DNA of 64,000 nucleotides, from positions 62,001-126,000 of the forward strand of contig NZ_JAFICC010000008.1 in the NCBI RefSeq assembly GCF_017833415.1, written 5' to 3'. The notes under the pieces are model-generated. The model saw nothing but the letters and a program-made list of their open reading frames with translations. It did not search any database and was not told where the DNA came from. This DNA is from Flavobacterium sp. 1355. GTDB lineage: Bacteria > Bacteroidota > Bacteroidia > Flavobacteriales > Flavobacteriaceae. Shown here one piece after another: positions 7,331 to 17,444 of the stretch (its first letter is position 1; every line of letters begins with the position of its first letter). The position numbers were made by a program, and so were the translations under genes.

Positions 7331-8911
7331 ATGAGTTTTATACCAGAAGAATATCAGATTAAAACCCTTATAAATCAGGATACCTATCTTGTAGATGGTG
7401 AGCTGAAAAAATGGACAGGACAAACGACACCAGTATTTTCTACCATATCATCTACCGAAAAATACTCTCCAACACTATTAGGTTCAATCCCGTTTATGGG
7501 AGAAAAAGAAGCTGCAGAAGTGGTTAATGCAGCTAATGGAGCCTACAATAAAGGCCAGGGTTTATGGCCAACAATGAAAGTTTCTGACCGAATTAAATGC
7601 ATGGAAAATTTCGTTCGCCAGATGAAAGAAACCCGCGAAGAAGTAGTAAAACTTTTGATGTGGGAAATTGGAAAAAACCTTGGCGATTCGCAAAAAGAAT
7701 TTGACAGAACTGTAGAATATATTCAGGATACGATTGACAGTTATAAAGAACTAAACGGGCGCAGCTCATACTTTTCTAAAGTACAAGGGGTAAACGCAAT
7801 GATTCGTCGTGGTCCTCTGGGTGTGGTTCTATGTCTTGGGCCTTACAACTATCCTTTAAATGAAACTTTTTCATTACTGATTCCGGCTTTGATTATGGGT
7901 AACGCTGTAATCTTTAAACCTGCAAAACACGGTGTTTTATGTATTTCGCCATTGCTGCATGCTTTTAGAAGCAGTTTTCCTAAAGGTGTTATCAATATTG
8001 TTTATGGCAGGGGCCGCGAAATTGCGTCTCCAATCATGAAATCAGGAAAGATTGATGTTTTGGCCTTAATAGGAAACAGTAAATCTGCAATTGCTTTGCA
8101 GGACCAGCATCCAAATAAAAACAGATTACGTTTGATTTTAGGTCTGGAAGCCAAAAATCCGGCGATTGTTTTACCAGATGCCGATTTAGATTTAGCGATT
8201 CAGGAATGTATTGCAGGATCTTTATCTTTTAACGGACAGCGTTGTACAGCATTAAAAGTATTATATGTTCACGAATCTATTGCAGAAGAATTCAACAGAC
8301 GTTTTTCTGAAAAAGTTGACGGACTAGTATTTGGAAATCCGTGGGAGAAGGGAGTTACGTTAACACCACTTCCGGAAACTGACAAGCCCGAGTATATACA
8401 GGGATTAATTGATGATGCTACTTCTAAAGGAGCAAAAATCTTAAACGAAAAAGGAGGAAAGCATACTGAAAATTATATTTTCCCTGCAGTTTTATTTCCT
8501 GTAGATAAAAGCATGAGAGTGTATCACGAAGAACAATTTGGACCTGTAGTTCCTATTATTACTTTTAAACATATTGATGAACCTCTTGATGATATGGCCG
8601 AATCAAACTACGGTCAGCAAGTGAGTTTATTTGGAAAAGATATTAAAACGCTTGCTCCGCTAATTGATGCTTTGGTAAATTTGGTTTGCAGGGTAAACCT
8701 AAACAGCTCATGCCAAAGAGGTCCGGATGCATTCCCTTTTACAGGACGTAAAGATTCGGCTGTTGGTACTTTGAGTATTCCAGATGCCTTGCGTTCTTTC
8801 TCAATTCGTACGTTTGTGGCTTCAAAAGATATTGATTATAATAATGAAATTCTGCAGGAATTGCTAAACAGCAAAGAATCGAATTTCATTAATACCGATT
8901 ATATTTTGTAG
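7331..8911 (+). CDS. gapN: NADP-dependent non-phosphorylating glyceraldehyde-3-phosphate dehydrogenase
   Basis: This aldehyde-dehydrogenase superfamily enzyme has 526 residues. It has the catalytic Cys305 in the GAPN-type motif [10 protein letters not shown] and the general-base Glu273 in [20 protein letters not shown] and VIFKPAKHG form the cofactor site. GapN oxidises glyceraldehyde-3-phosphate directly to 3-phosphoglycerate with formation of NADPH, bypassing the ATP-forming step of glycolysis. The NGQRCTA motif and the [23 protein letters not shown] C-terminal stretch ([15 protein letters not shown] here) separate it from ordinary ALDHs. It is monocistronic, bounded by terminators at 7261-7285 and 8941-8974. 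Confidence 0.88.
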   Translation: MSFIPEEYQIKTLINQDTYLVDGELKKWTGQTTPVFSTISSTEKYSPTLLGSIPFMGEKEAAEVVNAANGAYNKGQGLWPTMKVSDRIKCMENFVRQMKETREEVVKLLMWEIGKNLGDSQKEFDRTVEYIQDTIDSYKELNGRSSYFSKVQGVNAMIRRGPLGVVLCLGPYNYPLNETFSLLIPALIMGNAVIFKPAKHGVLCISPLLHAFRSSFPKGVINIVYGRGREIASPIMKSGKIDVLALIGNSKSAIALQDQHPNKNRLRLILGLEAKNPAIVLPDADLDLAIQECIAGSLSFNGQRCTALKVLYVHESIAEEFNRRFSEKVDGLVFGNPWEKGVTLTPLPETDKPEYIQGLIDDATSKGAKILNEKGGKHTENYIFPAVLFPVDKSMRVYHEEQFGPVVPIITFKHIDEPLDDMAESNYGQQVSLFGKDIKTLAPLIDALVNLVCRVNLNSSCQRGPDAFPFTGRKDSAVGTLSIPDALRSFSIRTFVASKDIDYNNEILQELLNSKESNFINTDYIL

Positions 8912-8940
8912 TTACCAAGGTTATATATTAATTGTAGATT

Positions 8941-8974
8941 GCCGTCTTTTTCTTTTGAGAGAGGCGGCTTTTTA
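8941..8974 (+). terminator. Terminator after gapN
   Basis: GCCGTCT (8941-8947) pairs with AGGCGGC (8962-8968, one G-T pair), followed by TTTTT. Confidence 0.65.
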
Positions 8975-9118
8975 TTGTAGACTTTAGATTTTAAATTATT
9001 TTGAAAATCGCGTTACAACAGATTTTTGATATTTTTTCAATAAATTGTAACAATAAAATAAATTAATCCACTAATGTTGTATTAAGATTCCAAAAATCAT
9101 TTAATCATAAAAAAAACT

Positions 9119-10987
9119 ATGAGAAAAAAATCATTTCAATTCTTACTTTTTAGTTTTCTTTTTTTTGCGCAATATGGCTTTTCACAAGAGCTTTTCATGC
9201 CTAGAAATATAAAACAGGCGTATGCTAAAGGAACACGTTCTGCTGATGGAAAACCCGGAAAAAATTACTGGCAAAACCATGGTAAGTATACAATGGAACT
9301 TACTGTTAATGCCGATACAAAAATAGTAAGCGGAACTGAAACTATTGTTTATCAAAATAATAGTAACGATACCTTAAAAAACCTGCCAATACGATTTGTA
9401 AATAATCTGCACAAACCATCTTCACCAAGAGGAGGAGCTGTAAGTAATGATTTTTTGACAGATGGCTTAACCATTACTTCTCTAAAAGTTGAAGGCGAAG
9501 TTTATAATGAAGATGCCAAGAGCTGGGGAACCGTAGGAAATGTAAAATTAAAAAAACCGATACTGCCGCATAGCAAAATTACAATTAACATAGACTGGAA
9601 TTATCCATTGTCTAAAGAAAGCGGAAGAGAAGGACAAATTGATGACACAACTTTCTTTGTAGCTTACAGTTATCCAAGAGTTTCTGTTTTTGACGATTAT
9701 AACGGTTGGGACAGATTGCCTCATACAGACCGTCAGGAATTTTACAATGATTTTAATGATTATACCTATTCTGTAAAAGCGCCAAAAAATTATGTGGTTT
9801 ACGGAACCGGAGATTTATTAAATCCAGATGAGGTGTTACAGCCTGAATTTTCTGAGCGTTTAAAAAAATCATATACAACAGATGAAATTCTTCATATTGC
9901 AAATGAGCAGGAAATGAAAAGCGGAGCCGTAACCAAACAATATGATTGGAATGTGTGGAAATTTGAAGCCAAAAATATTTCAGATGTTTGTTTTGGATTA
10001 AGTAACCATTATTTGTGGGATGCAGGAAGTGTTGTTGTTGATAAAAAGACAAATCGTCGTGCAAGTATACAAGCAGCATATGATGTAAAAGGTACCGACT
10101 TTGTAAACTCAGTTAAAAACAACCAATATGCCTTAGATTATTTTTCTAACAACTGGCCTGGAATTCCATATCCGTTTTCTAAAATGACTGCTTTTCATGG
10201 ATTTGCCGATATGGAATATCCAATGATGTGTAATGATTCCCAAATGAATGATCCTGTTTTTGCTCAATTAGTTCAGGACCACGAAGTAGCACACACCTAT
10301 TTTCCTTTTTATATGGGAATCAATGAAACCCGTTATGCTTTTATGGATGAAGGCTGGGCAACAACATTCGAATATTTAATAGGAATTGCAGAACATGGTA
10401 AAGAAGCCGCAGATAAATTTTATAAAGAATTTAGAGTTGAGCATTATATTAATGATCCTTCTACAGAAGAAGATCAGCCAATAATTACCATGTCAACACA
10501 AGTTTCGGGACCAGGCTACGGAAATAATTCATACGGAAAAGCATCTCTTTCTTATATTGCCTTAAAAGACTTGCTTGGAGATGATTTGTTCAAAAAATCA
10601 TTACATGCCTATATGCAAAACTGGAACGGAAAACACCCTATTCCTTGGGACTACTTTAATTCTATAAATACAGCTTCGGGTAAAAATTTGAATTGGTTTT
10701 TTAATAATTGGTTCTTTACTACCCATTATATTGATCTTTCGGTAAAAAATGTTGATGCTAAAAACATTTCTGTTCAGAATATTGGTGGTTTTGCGATACC
10801 ATTTGATGTAAATATAATTTATGCAGACAACTCAAAAGAAACATTACATCAGACACCGGCTATTTGGGAAAAAAATCAAAAAGTCGCAACTATTGCCTTA
10901 AAAAAACAAAAACAAATAAGACAAATTACAATTGACGGAGGTATTTTTATGGATGCAACACCAAAAAATAATGAGTGGAAAAAGTAA
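9119..10987 (+). CDS. Secreted M1 family metallopeptidase
   Basis: The protein has 622 residues with a signal peptide (MRKKSFQFLLFSFLFFAQYGFSQ). An N-terminal beta-rich M1 domain is followed by the gluzincin zinc site HEVAH (388-392) with the third ligand Glu411 in MDEGWATTFEY, a spacing of HEXXH-X18-E. Upstream GFADMEYPMM takes the place of the GAMEN exopeptidase motif, as in many Bacteroidota M1 proteins. It therefore probably cleaves N-terminal residues from peptides in the periplasm or outside the cell. No sorting domain is visible at the C-terminus. It stands alone, with a strong terminator at 11005-11034. Confidence 0.92.
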   Translation: MRKKSFQFLLFSFLFFAQYGFSQELFMPRNIKQAYAKGTRSADGKPGKNYWQNHGKYTMELTVNADTKIVSGTETIVYQNNSNDTLKNLPIRFVNNLHKPSSPRGGAVSNDFLTDGLTITSLKVEGEVYNEDAKSWGTVGNVKLKKPILPHSKITINIDWNYPLSKESGREGQIDDTTFFVAYSYPRVSVFDDYNGWDRLPHTDRQEFYNDFNDYTYSVKAPKNYVVYGTGDLLNPDEVLQPEFSERLKKSYTTDEILHIANEQEMKSGAVTKQYDWNVWKFEAKNISDVCFGLSNHYLWDAGSVVVDKKTNRRASIQAAYDVKGTDFVNSVKNNQYALDYFSNNWPGIPYPFSKMTAFHGFADMEYPMMCNDSQMNDPVFAQLVQDHEVAHTYFPFYMGINETRYAFMDEGWATTFEYLIGIAEHGKEAADKFYKEFRVEHYINDPSTEEDQPIITMSTQVSGPGYGNNSYGKASLSYIALKDLLGDDLFKKSLHAYMQNWNGKHPIPWDYFNSINTASGKNLNWFFNNWFFTTHYIDLSVKNVDAKNISVQNIGGFAIPFDVNIIYADNSKETLHQTPAIWEKNQKVATIALKKQKQIRQITIDGGIFMDATPKNNEWKK

Positions 10988-11004
10988 ATAAAACAGAATT
11001 TTGG

Positions 11005-11034
11005 GCCGGTTTTATAAAAAAAACCGGCTTTTTT
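11005..11034 (+). terminator. Terminator after the M1 peptidase gene
   Basis: GCCGGTTTT (11005-11013) and AAAACCGGC (11020-11028) form a perfect stem, followed by six T. A further small hairpin AGCGAT/ATCGCT occurs at about 11058-11073. Confidence 0.85.
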
Positions 11035-11210
11035 GTAAGTTTTTTTTTATAAATAAGAGCGATGTAAATCGCTGTTTATTAGATTCTTGTAAAATTAAAA
11101 TTTAGGTTAAGTAGATTTTTTGTGATTTTTTAACGTCAAAAGCCCAAAAAATTGAAGAATATAACGATAAATTGCGTTATGTTTACAAAAAATTTAAAGC
11201 CCTAATTTAA

Positions 11211-11822
11211 ATGAAAAAAAAGTACATTACAATTCTTATTTTATTATTGTCGTTCAAAAATTTTTGCCAAAGTAACCCAAAAGAGGCATTCCAAAAAAAC
11301 AGGTACGAGTTAGCAGTTTCACATTATAATAAAGGCGAATATACAAAAGCTCTTGATCTTTTTTCTGTAGCATACAAAATGAATCCTGAAAACCAATTTG
11401 GTAAGCAGTCTATAGAAAAGATAGATATATTAAAAAGTATTTTAAGAAAAGATTTTTTAAATAAAATTTTGGGAGTCTGGTATTTTTCCGGAGAGAAACC
11501 TACCTGGGCAGTGAAGGAAGATGATCATACAACATTTACTAAATTGATGGAAGTAAGTGAAGATAAGATCGCATTTTACGAAGAGGATAAAAAAACAAAA
11601 GCAAAGAAACTTATAAAATCTGAAGATTTAATTTTCTATGATAAAAACAAATTAAATTCGTTATTCTCGGCAATAATCTTGTCAAATGGGGATATCTGGT
11701 TATGTACTTTAAGTGAAGATGCAAAAATACTCCATGCAGTTAATATAGCATCAGATAATCAGGACGGTGTTAAAAAAATTGACATAGATAATCAGGAAAG
11801 ATTTTATACAAAAGTATTGTAA
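11211..11822 (+). CDS. Secreted TPR-like protein of unknown function
   Basis: I do not recognise this 203-residue protein. An N-terminal signal peptide (ITILILLLSFKNFCQS) is followed by one helix-turn-helix unit of TPR type (ELAVSHYNKGEYTKALDLFS, about 32-51, then YKMNPENQFG). A lysine-rich C-terminal domain of about 120 residues shows a pattern of beta strands. There is no lipobox (the Cys in NFCQS lacks the usual preceding residues) and no catalytic motif. It is flanked by a terminator upstream and a GNAT gene downstream, with no obvious operon partner. A weak promoter-like pair (TTG and TATGTTTA at about 11175) lies upstream. Confidence 0.7.
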   Translation: MKKKYITILILLLSFKNFCQSNPKEAFQKNRYELAVSHYNKGEYTKALDLFSVAYKMNPENQFGKQSIEKIDILKSILRKDFLNKILGVWYFSGEKPTWAVKEDDHTTFTKLMEVSEDKIAFYEEDKKTKAKKLIKSEDLIFYDKNKLNSLFSAIILSNGDIWLCTLSEDAKILHAVNIASDNQDGVKKIDIDNQERFYTKVL

Positions 11823-11924
11823 TTATAAGATGAATATATTCTGAGCCAGCATCTCTGTTTAATATATAACAACGGGGTATTTTGCCTGGCAAAAAGAGTA
11901 ATCTTTAAAATACTATTTCATTCA

Positions 11925-12329
11925 ATGGTTATTAAAGAAATAAAACCTTCAGATACATGGCTTATCCGGCATCAGGTGATGTGGCCGGATAAGCCTTTTG
12001 AATTTGTGCAGTTAGCCGAGGACGATTTAGGTTTGCATTTTGGCTTTTTTGTAAATGAAAAATTAGTTTCAATAGTTTCCTGTTTTATTTCTGATGATGA
12101 AATGCAATTCAGAAAATTAGCCACACTGGAAGAATATCAGGGAAAAGGAATCGCTTCGGCATTATTGAATTTTATCTTTGAAGCAGCAAAAGAAAAAGGG
12201 GTTAAAAAAATCTGGTGCAATGCCAGAACTAATAAAACTTCTTTTTACGAAAAATTTAAAATGAAAAATACACACGAAATTTTTGTCAGATCAGGGCAGG
12301 AATATACTATAATGGAAACTTTATTTTAA
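11925..12329 (+). CDS. GNAT family N-acetyltransferase
   Basis: The protein has 134 residues. It contains the GNAT acetyl-CoA binding motif A, KLATLEEYQGKGIASALLNF (about 65-84, Q/RxxGxG/A type), then VKKIWCNARTNKTSFYEKFK (motif B). The protein is compact, without a signal peptide. The acceptor substrate cannot be predicted. It sits 102 nt after the TPR-like gene and before the efflux operon with no sign of coupling to either. Confidence 0.88.
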   Translation: MVIKEIKPSDTWLIRHQVMWPDKPFEFVQLAEDDLGLHFGFFVNEKLVSIVSCFISDDEMQFRKLATLEEYQGKGIASALLNFIFEAAKEKGVKKIWCNARTNKTSFYEKFKMKNTHEIFVRSGQEYTIMETLF

Positions 12330-12533
12330 CAGAATATCCGCAAAGAAACCAAGTCTATTTGTTAAGTCATTGAACTTTTGTGCTATTTTGTGTTTAAAAA
12401 CTGATTTATTTTGATCAAAGCAAAATGCAAAAATTAAAAAAATTAAAATGAAAACGTTTTCGTTTGCCTGTTCATGTTAAGACTTTCTTATTTTATTTTT
12501 TTTATTCCGATCTTTTATTACTTTCGCACTCAA

Positions 12534-12914
12534 ATGAGAAAACTAGTCGTTTTTTTGGTATTCATGAATTTCCTTCTGCTGGGCGGAGGGCAATATCTTA
12601 ATGCCGAAAATCAACACAATCCTCATCACAATTTTGAAAGAAGACACCACGTAAAATACACTCATCAGGAGCAGGGAAATTCTATAATAGAAGATGCTGC
12701 CGATTTAGACCTTGATGAAGAATTTCTTGGTAATGATCTTAAAAATGGACTTACCAGCAAGTTTTTTGCAGCAAATTACAGCTTAATAGATAATTTGTAT
12801 TTGACACTCTCTCGTCAAATTAGTGTAAACTCATATAGTCTTTTCGAAATTTTAGGCCCTTCTTGCGGCCAGTCAAATCCTATTTATATTACTCAGAGAG
12901 TTTTAAGAATATGA
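12534..12914 (+). CDS. Small secreted protein at the head of the RND efflux operon, unknown function
   Basis: From ATG 12534 the protein has 126 residues: a clear signal peptide (MRKLVVFLVFMNFLLLGG, cleavage near YLNA), a His-rich stretch (HNPHHNFERRHHVKYTHQEQ), an acidic patch (EDAADLDLDEEF) and a hydrophobic-polar C-terminus. The frame extends back to ATG 12474, but that adds a second hydrophobic segment in front of a perfect signal peptide, so I prefer the later start. It lies 178 nt before the adaptor gene. The His-rich and acidic stretches could bind metal, but no family is recognised and no function is assigned. Confidence 0.6.
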   Translation: MRKLVVFLVFMNFLLLGGGQYLNAENQHNPHHNFERRHHVKYTHQEQGNSIIEDAADLDLDEEFLGNDLKNGLTSKFFAANYSLIDNLYLTLSRQISVNSYSLFEILGPSCGQSNPIYITQRVLRI

Positions 12915-13092
12915 TTCTACTTATCCATCGGTTACCAATAAGCGTGATCATGCATAAGTGCGAACTGTATTTTTAGGATACTTTTTCATTCTACCGTTTT
13001 TTCACGTTTTATTCTGGCGACTGATTATTTTTTCAGACCTAAGGAATTCCTGTATTCCTAGCATTCATTCGCTTAATTTCCATTATTATATC

Positions 13093-14172
13093 ATGAAAAA
13101 AATCGTGTTAACGGGCTTATTTGCCTTGTTGTGCTTAACCAGTTGTACATCAAAAAAAGAAGAAAAAGAAGAAGTTGAAAAATTTACAGTTACCAATCCT
13201 GTAAAAATAGATACTTCATTTACCAAACAGTATGTTTCGCAGATCAAATCTGTCCGAAACATCGAAATCCGCGCTCAGGAAAAAGGATTCCTGCAAAACA
13301 TTTATGTTGATGAAGGCCAGTTTGTAAAAGCAGGCCAATTACTGTTCAGAATCATGCCAAACATGTACCAGGCAGAATTGCTTAAAGCTCAGGCCGAGCA
13401 AAAATCAACAGAAATCGAATTACAAAATGCCAAATTGCTGGCAGACAAGAATATCGTTTCTAAAAACGAATTAAGTGTAGCCCAGGCAAAATTGCAGTCT
13501 GCAAAAGCAGAAGTAGCCTTAGCAAAACTTCACTTATCATTTACAGAAATCAGAGCTCCGTTTGACGGAACTATTGACAGAATCCCACTAAAATTAGGTA
13601 GCCTTATTGATGAAGGCGAATTATTGACAAGCCTTTCAGACAATAGTCAGATGTTTGTGTATTTCAATGTTTCAGAACCTGAATATTTACAATACCAAAC
13701 AGATGTAAAAGACCGTGCAGATAATAAAGTCAGCCTGGTTTTGGCCAACGGAGATACCTTTAAAGAAAAAGGAAAAGTAGAAGTTATTGAAAGTGAATTT
13801 AACAACGAAACCGGAAATATTGCTTTTAGAGCAAGATTCCCTAACTCGGATAAATTGCTTAAAAACGGAGAAACAGGATCAGTTCAAATGCTTGTGCCTC
13901 TTAAGAATGCCATTGTAATTCCGCAGAAAGCGACTTATGAAATCCAGGATAAAAAATATGTTTTTGTAGTAGATAAAAACAATAAAGTTAGTTCAAGAGA
14001 AATAACTATAACAGGAGAAATACCTGATTTGTATGTGATTACATCCGGAGTGACAGAAAATGATAAAATTTTGCTTGAAGGAGTTCAGAAAGTAAAAGAA
14101 AACGACAAAATTAAATACGAGTTCCAATCTCCGAAAACCGTAATGAATAATTTACGCGTAAAAGCAGAGTAA
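13093..14172 (+). CDS. RND efflux periplasmic adaptor lipoprotein (MFP)
   Basis: From ATG 13093 the protein has 359 residues. It has a lipoprotein signal, MKKIVLTGLFALLCLTSC, so the mature protein is anchored through that Cys. The 45 codons upstream in the longer frame start from a GTG and would destroy this signal. The domains follow the AcrA order: lipoyl half (EIRAQEKGFLQNIYVDEGQF), a helical hairpin (about 90-140, AELLKAQAEQKSTEIELQNA), the second lipoyl half (RAPFDGTIDRI), a beta barrel and a membrane-proximal domain. It links the inner-membrane pump (next gene) with the outer-membrane channel. Substrates are unknown. Confidence 0.92.
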   Translation: MKKIVLTGLFALLCLTSCTSKKEEKEEVEKFTVTNPVKIDTSFTKQYVSQIKSVRNIEIRAQEKGFLQNIYVDEGQFVKAGQLLFRIMPNMYQAELLKAQAEQKSTEIELQNAKLLADKNIVSKNELSVAQAKLQSAKAEVALAKLHLSFTEIRAPFDGTIDRIPLKLGSLIDEGELLTSLSDNSQMFVYFNVSEPEYLQYQTDVKDRADNKVSLVLANGDTFKEKGKVEVIESEFNNETGNIAFRARFPNSDKLLKNGETGSVQMLVPLKNAIVIPQKATYEIQDKKYVFVVDKNNKVSSREITITGEIPDLYVITSGVTENDKILLEGVQKVKENDKIKYEFQSPKTVMNNLRVKAE

Positions 14173-14201
14173 GTTTTTAGTTTTTTAGTCTCAAGTTTCA
14201 A

Positions 14202-14236
14202 GTTTCAGGTTTCGTACTGAGCCTGAAACCTGAAAC
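14202..14236. repeat. Hairpin between the adaptor and pump genes
   Basis: GTTTCAGGTTTC (14202-14213) and GAAACCTGAAAC (14225-14236) are perfect reverse complements around an 11-nt loop. There is no T tract, so it is more likely an intra-operon repeat or RNA-processing hairpin than a terminator. Confidence 0.6.
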
Positions 14237-14276
14237 ACTTTTAAATTCCAATTTATTTTAATCAAAAATATACAAA

Positions 14277-17200
14277 ATGTTTAATAAATTTATTCAAAGA
14301 CCTGTACTGTCGATAGTAATATCACTGGTGATTGTCTTTTTAGGGGTTTTGTCGGTGATGAACTTACCTATTACCCAGTTCCCTTCAATTTCACCTCCAA
14401 TGGTGAATGTTACAGCAGACTATCCCGGATCTAATGGTGAATTAATGATCAAATCGGTTGTTATTCCATTAGAAAGAGCTCTAAACGGAGTTCCCGGAAT
14501 GAAATATATGACTTCTGATGCCGGTAATGACGGTGAGGCAAGTATACAAGTAGTCTTTAACTTGGGTACAGACCCTAATCAGGCTGCTATTAATGTGCAA
14601 AACCGTGTAGCATCGGTTACCAATAAATTACCTCCTTTGGTAGTAAGAGAAGGTGTTAAGATCACACGTGAAGTTCCAAGTATGCTGATGTATGTGAACC
14701 TTTATAGTACGGATAAAAATACCGACATGAAGTTCTTATACAACTATGCAGATATCAATGTATTATCAGAATTAAAAAGGGTAAACGGTATCGGATCCGG
14801 AGATATTCTGGGAACACGTGAATATGCAATGCGTATCTGGCTAAAACCTGACCGTATGTTAGCATACAAAATATCTGCAGATGAGGTAATGGAAGCATTG
14901 TCAAGCCAGAGTTTGGAGGCTTCACCTGGTAAAACCGGAGAAAGTTCCGGTAAACGTTCGCAGGCATTTGAATACGTATTGAAATATTCAGGACGTTTTA
15001 CCACCAAAGAGCAATACGGAAACATTGTTGTAAGATCAAATTCAAACGGAGAACTTCTGCGTCTGAAAGATATTGCCAATGTTGAATTTGGAAGTTCGAT
15101 GTATGATATTTATTCGAACCTGAACGGAAGACCATCTGCTGCTATTGTATTAAAACAATCTTTTGGAAGTAATGCCAATCAGGTTATTGAAGATGTAAAA
15201 GCAAAATTAGAAAAAATCAAGACCAAATTTCCAAAAGGAATGGATTATGAAATCTCATACGACGTTTCGAAATTCCTTGATGCTTCTATAGAAAAAGTAA
15301 TTCACACTCTGATTGAAGCTTTTATCCTTGTGGGGTTGGTCGTTTTTCTTTTTCTGGGAGACTGGCGTTCGACTATAATTCCGGCAATTGCAGTACCGGT
15401 GTCGTTGGTAGGAACTTTTATTTTTATGACGTTCTTCGATATTTCATTGAACTTAATTACATTATTTGCTTTAGTATTAGCAATTGGAGTCGTCGTCGAT
15501 GATGCGATTGTAGTTATTGAAGCTGTTCACGCCAAAATGGAGGAGGAACATCTTTCTCCGCTCAAAGCGACTAAAAAAGCAATGCATGAGATTGCAGGAG
15601 CTATCGTTGCCATTACATTCTTAATGGCCGCAGTATTTATTCCGGTTGCTTTTATGTCTGGTCCGGTTGGAGTTTTCTACAGACAGTTCTCCATCACGAT
15701 GGCAACGGCTATTATACTTTCGGGAATTGTAGCTTTGACGCTTACACCGGCACTTTGTGCGATAATGCTAAAAAATAATCATGGTAAGCCTAAAAAGAGA
15801 ACTCCTGTAAACAGATTTATAGATGGATTTAACAACAAGTTTAATCTTGCACAGGGTAAATATCAAAACGTATTAGGAAAAATTGTAAACAGAAGAGCCG
15901 TAACTATTATTGCACTTCTTGGGTTTTGCGCAGGAACATGGTTAATAAGCAGTACAGTTCCTTCAGGATTTATTCCAAACGAAGATCAGGGAATGTTTTA
16001 TGCTATTATTCAGACACCTCCGGGTTCTTCACTCGAAAGAACAAATAATATAGCAGAAAAACTGCAAAAAATATCCGAAGGTGTAGAAGGAGTAAAATCA
16101 GTTTCTTCATTGGCAGGTTATGAAATTTTGACCGAAGGTACAGGATCAAATGCAGGAACTTGTCTGGTCAACTTAGAAGACTGGAATAATCGTAAACAAT
16201 CTGTACAGGAGATCATGACAGAACTGGAAGAAAAATCAAAAGATATTCCGGGAGCCAATATCGAATTCTTTCAACCGCCGGCAGTGCCAGGATATGGAGC
16301 AGCAGGAGGATTTGAACTTCGTTTACTGGACAAAACAGGTTCTGGTGATTTCAAAAAAATGGAAGCTGTAAACAAAGAGTTTGTAGAAGAACTGAATAAA
16401 CGTCCGGAGTTGTCTAACGTGTTTAGCTTCTTTAGTGCCAGTTTTCCTCAGTATATGATGAAAGTTGACAATGACGCAGCACAGCAAAAAGGAGTTTCTA
16501 TCGAGAATGCAATGAATACTTTGTCAACTCTTGTAGGTAGTAACTACGAAATTAGCTTTATCAAATACGGAATTAACTATAAAGTAATCGTTCAGGCTTC
16601 TCCGGAATATCGTGCACAGCCAGATGATATTCTAAAACTTTATGTGAAAAATAACCGTGATGAAATGGTTCCTTTTTCTGCCTTTATGAAATTAGAAAAA
16701 GTATACGGTCTTTCAGAAATTACGAGACATAATATGTACAATTCTACAGAGATTAGTGGTGGTGCTGCTCCGGGATATAGCTCTGGTACAGCCATTAAAG
16801 TAATTCAGGAAGTAGCTGCAAAAAAATTACCAAGAGGATATGATATTGACTGGGCAGGTATTTCTGCCGATGAGGTGGCACAAGGTAATCAGGCAATTTG
16901 GGTATTCTTAATTTGTTTGGGATTTGTATACTTAGTTTTGGCAGCGCAGTACGAAAGTTTTATTCTGCCCTTGTCTGTAATTCTTTCTTTGCCGGCCGGT
17001 ATTTTTGGCGCTTTCCTTTTACTGAAATTAACAGGATTAGAAAACAATATTTATGCACAGGTTGCTATGGTAATGCTAATTGGATTACTGGGTAAAAATG
17101 CTGTATTGATTGTAGAATTTGCAATCCAGCGACATGCGGCAGGAAAATCAGTTTTAGAATCAGCGATGGAAGGAGCCAAAGCAAGGTTCCGTCCAATTTT

Positions 17201-17444
17201 GATGACCTCATTTGCTTTTATTGCCGGATTATTGCCACTTGCTTTTGCCACTGGTCCGGGTAAAATTGGAAACAGAACTATTGGTACAGCAGCAGCAGGA
17301 GGGATGTTGATAGGAACAATTTGTGGGGTATTTGTAATTCCGGGATTATACTACATATTCGGAAGAATTGCAGAAAAACACAAGTTGGTGAAACATGAAG
17401 AAGAGAATCCATTAACAGAAGAAATAGACAACAATCATGTATAA
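14277..17444 (+). CDS. RND family multidrug efflux permease (HAE1 type)
   Basis: The protein has 1055 residues, the usual HAE1 length. Twelve membrane segments are arranged as 1 + 5, repeated, with two large periplasmic loops (about 35-335 and 560-870). The proton-relay aspartates are visible in TM4 (LVLAIGVVVDDAIVVIEAVH, about 400-419), and TM10-11 carry GLLGKNAVLIVEFA and ARFRPILMTSFAFIAGLLPL. N-terminal FIQRPVLSIVISLVIVFLG is typical. It exports drugs, detergents or lipids through the adaptor and the TolC-like channel. It overlaps the next gene by 8 nt, so translation is coupled. Confidence 0.95.
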   Translation: MFNKFIQRPVLSIVISLVIVFLGVLSVMNLPITQFPSISPPMVNVTADYPGSNGELMIKSVVIPLERALNGVPGMKYMTSDAGNDGEASIQVVFNLGTDPNQAAINVQNRVASVTNKLPPLVVREGVKITREVPSMLMYVNLYSTDKNTDMKFLYNYADINVLSELKRVNGIGSGDILGTREYAMRIWLKPDRMLAYKISADEVMEALSSQSLEASPGKTGESSGKRSQAFEYVLKYSGRFTTKEQYGNIVVRSNSNGELLRLKDIANVEFGSSMYDIYSNLNGRPSAAIVLKQSFGSNANQVIEDVKAKLEKIKTKFPKGMDYEISYDVSKFLDASIEKVIHTLIEAFILVGLVVFLFLGDWRSTIIPAIAVPVSLVGTFIFMTFFDISLNLITLFALVLAIGVVVDDAIVVIEAVHAKMEEEHLSPLKATKKAMHEIAGAIVAITFLMAAVFIPVAFMSGPVGVFYRQFSITMATAIILSGIVALTLTPALCAIMLKNNHGKPKKRTPVNRFIDGFNNKFNLAQGKYQNVLGKIVNRRAVTIIALLGFCAGTWLISSTVPSGFIPNEDQGMFYAIIQTPPGSSLERTNNIAEKLQKISEGVEGVKSVSSLAGYEILTEGTGSNAGTCLVNLEDWNNRKQSVQEIMTELEEKSKDIPGANIEFFQPPAVPGYGAAGGFELRLLDKTGSGDFKKMEAVNKEFVEELNKRPELSNVFSFFSASFPQYMMKVDNDAAQQKGVSIENAMNTLSTLVGSNYEISFIKYGINYKVIVQASPEYRAQPDDILKLYVKNNRDEMVPFSAFMKLEKVYGLSEITRHNMYNSTEISGGAAPGYSSGTAIKVIQEVAAKKLPRGYDIDWAGISADEVAQGNQAIWVFLICLGFVYLVLAAQYESFILPLSVILSLPAGIFGAFLLLKLTGLENNIYAQVAMVMLIGLLGKNAVLIVEFAIQRHAAGKSVLESAMEGAKARFRPILMTSFAFIAGLLPLAFATGPGKIGNRTIGTAAAGGMLIGTICGVFVIPGLYYIFGRIAEKHKLVKHEEENPLTEEIDNNHV

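Noticed and set aside
12474..12533. Upstream start for the small secreted protein
   Set aside because: It places another hydrophobic stretch before a complete signal peptide.
14202..14236. Hairpin before the RND pump gene as a terminator
   Set aside because: There is no T tract, and the genes on both sides are clearly one functional operon.
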